Shown here in pieces: positions 62,043 to 64,000 of a stretch of 64,000 nt of DNA. The notes under the pieces are model-generated. The model worked only from the letters and a program-made list of their open reading frames with translations. It had not been told where the DNA came from and made no database searches. Source of the stretch: Lanius collurio (Eukaryota; Chordata; Aves; Passeriformes; Laniidae); assembly GCA_020086605.1 (NCBI GenBank), contig JACBWW010000012.1:16992256-17056255 (forward strand), in the 5' to 3' direction. Both the position numbers and the translations under genes were made by a program. Each line of letters begins with the position of its first letter. Positions within the stretch are counted from its first letter, which is position 1.

Positions 62043-64000
62043 CTGATTGCTTTTATTTTAAAATGCAAATCATATCAAATATTAGTACAAATTTGAAGCA
62101 AGCAGCATGATTTTATAGCAGAATGCAGGTGGGTTTTTACTGTGTGTCTCTCTCAGCATCGGCTCCACAGGTAAGCAATACCTTTGGGAAGCTCTATCCC
62201 CTGCTAAGGCCATAATAGGGAAGCTTCAGAGGAATACTCAGCCTTGTTTTGTATCACAGAACCTCAGAGGACCTTTTATATACTGAGCCTGGGTCATTAC
62301 GGACCTGGAAGAAAGGAATGAGATGCTGTGCAACGTGGTAATACCAGGGCTACATGAGGCTTCAGAGCTGCATTGCAGTGTCCTGATGTTGGAAATTTTA
62401 TAACAAGGCCAGAATGTTGTTCACTGCTTTGGGGTGGAGTCTCTTAGTCAAAAAGAGATCCTGTGATTCTTGAGTAGAATGACAGGGAGGAATCCAACTT
62501 TGTTCCAAAACAATGGTATGACCTCTCCAAAAATTATGTGTGACACCTGTAAAATGAGAGTTTGTGGCTGCTGAGAGCTCTTGGAAGAGTTTTTAGGGTT
62601 TTTTTTTTTCTTCCCATGCACCTTTACAATTTTGTCTTTCCTGAATTCAGCTTTTGATGAGTGAACTGGTCTCAACCAGAACCTGCTTCACTGTTGCTTT
62701 TTTCTTGTATTGCTGAAACCACCCTTTCACATAATTTTCACTTGAAATAATAAATTTAAGCAGTCCCATATGCAAGTAGTAATCCTGCAAAGTAAGACAG
62801 AAATTATGTCCCAACATGGTCACACAAGGGAAGCTGGAAAGGTGTGAGTTTATTTTCTGCCTACGGCAATCACTGACTGTACTCTCTCTCATCACTTGTT
62901 ATTACAGCACCCTAACATACCAGGCACTGTGTAAGCAGAGATGGGAAAATTGCACATTATGTGATTTTTATCTGTTCATCTAGTGACTTTAAAGAAACAC
63001 TGAATGAGTCTGGAAAGACAACTCATGTGTGTATCCATACACATGGACTGTCTTGGTTGAGATGCCATATTAGCCACAACCTATTGGGAAAAGATTTTAA
63101 AAGTTTTAGCAAATTCTCTGAAATCCCTTCTTTTATCTGAATGGCAGGATCTGTGGTCTAAAGTTAGTTAATGCTCCAGTGAAGATTAGGAGGATAGATT
63201 CCCCCATTAACAACTGAACACAGTCCACTGATGTACCTAATTTGTACTTCATTTATAGTTTCTGTTTTGCCTTTCCCTGAGTTCCCGAGATGTGATATAC
63301 CAGCTTCCATGAGTGCATGTATGTGGTCCCTTAAAATTTTCTCAATAAGTAGGAATAAATGTTGAGCTGACCTAGAGCTGACTCGAACTGCACTTGGTCA
63401 ACAGACTGAAGGAATTTAATTATTCATGCAGCTGGTAAAACGCTACATATTTCTGTCTTCTTATCAAGAATTCATCCTTATAATCTCCATTTTCTGTTCA
63501 GAGAACCTCACCTCACAGGTAAAGCTGTGCCTGGGGCTACAGGGATCCTGAATTTTCTCTGTTTATCCTTTTGCCTTCCCTTTCACTTCTCCATTGGCAA
63601 AATATCCCCTTCCACCAACTGAAGAACCTTGATAATGGCTTTGAAAATAGAGTTCTTTTAAATTGTTTGGTACTTCATATGGAATTTTTTTAAAATGTTT
63701 ATGCATGTAGTAGAGGTAAGATTAAATTGCAAGAAAGGGCAATATAGCTCCAAGTGAAACAAATGAACCTCAGGTGTAAAAGCTAAAATCTTTCAGCAAC
63801 ACTGGCTTGACAATTTATTTGCTATTCTGTTTGAGGGTTTTTTTGGAAAGAATTATAGCTTGCAGTAGAGCTATTTGCATTTAGTGCATCAACAGGATAT
63901 TAAAAGTGTAACTGACTCTATCCCCATTAATGGCATTTAATATAGACCATCGAATGGTTTGGAAGTAATGAAGTCACATAATGCTCAGGGTGTATGCTGG
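62043..64000. other. Non-genic DNA, possibly intronic
   Basis: If the minus-strand exon candidate is real, this is its upstream intron. On the plus strand a 14-nt segment (62157-62170) is bracketed by a good acceptor 'tgtgtctctctcag' and donor CAG|GTAAGC. On the minus strand a good acceptor at about 62793 opens a short frame with no convincing donor. No repeat or RNA gene recognised. Confidence 0.45.

Noticed and set aside
62690..62792. Minus-strand segment behind a good acceptor (about 62793), as an upstream partner of the 61.9-kb exon
   Set aside because: Possible donors are poor (GTTCTG or GTGGTT), and neither leaves the phase 1 needed to join the downstream exon.

Overview
This window looks like ordinary non-coding DNA from a bird genome, either intergenic or deep intronic. 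The strongest evidence is a set of 3'-truncated CR1-type LINE copies. Their 3' ends carry the avian 'ccttccaacccaaa..ctatgattct' or 'ttctgtgattttgtgat' signature (near 17160, 26340 and 50075, and more weakly near 46800). Interspersed repeats are otherwise sparse. Base composition is AT-leaning and CpG is depleted except in a few small clusters. Open reading frames are short, and none shows a recognisable cellular protein domain. I cannot name the species or the locus.

Layout. 1-16832: unique-looking DNA with A/T tracts and one possibly conserved element near 13.1 kb. 16833-17160: CR1 3' end. 17161-25679: unique DNA with a weak CR1-like stretch (20075-20175), a tRNA-like motif (20241-20300), a CpG-retaining interval with promoter-like signals (22560-22905) and a 46-bp tandem duplication (23456-23546). 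25680-26340: the longest CR1 copy, still carrying a readable remnant of the C-terminus of its second ORF. 26341-41961: unique DNA with a conserved-element candidate (30600-30990), a tRNA D-arm-like hairpin (35120-35140), a full CRE palindrome (36517) and a GATA microsatellite (38921). 41962-46623: two candidate ancient MIR/CORE-SINE relics and two CpG- or homeodomain-motif-bearing stretches. 46624-50691: two CR1 3' ends, a long interrupted A tract and a (GT)10 repeat. 50692-64000: unique DNA with a 29-bp tandem duplication (51732) and one candidate protein-coding exon on the minus strand (61869-62042). That exon has a consensus splice donor and a length divisible by three.

No operon, rRNA, intact tRNA, CRISPR array, complete gene or complete transposon was found. 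The items most worth checking are the minus-strand exon candidate at 61.9 kb, the promoter-like CpG interval at 22.6-22.9 kb and the non-repeat stretch at 30.6-31.0 kb. I found no convincing novel biological system. Family assignments of repeats rest on recalled consensus sequence, not on alignment.
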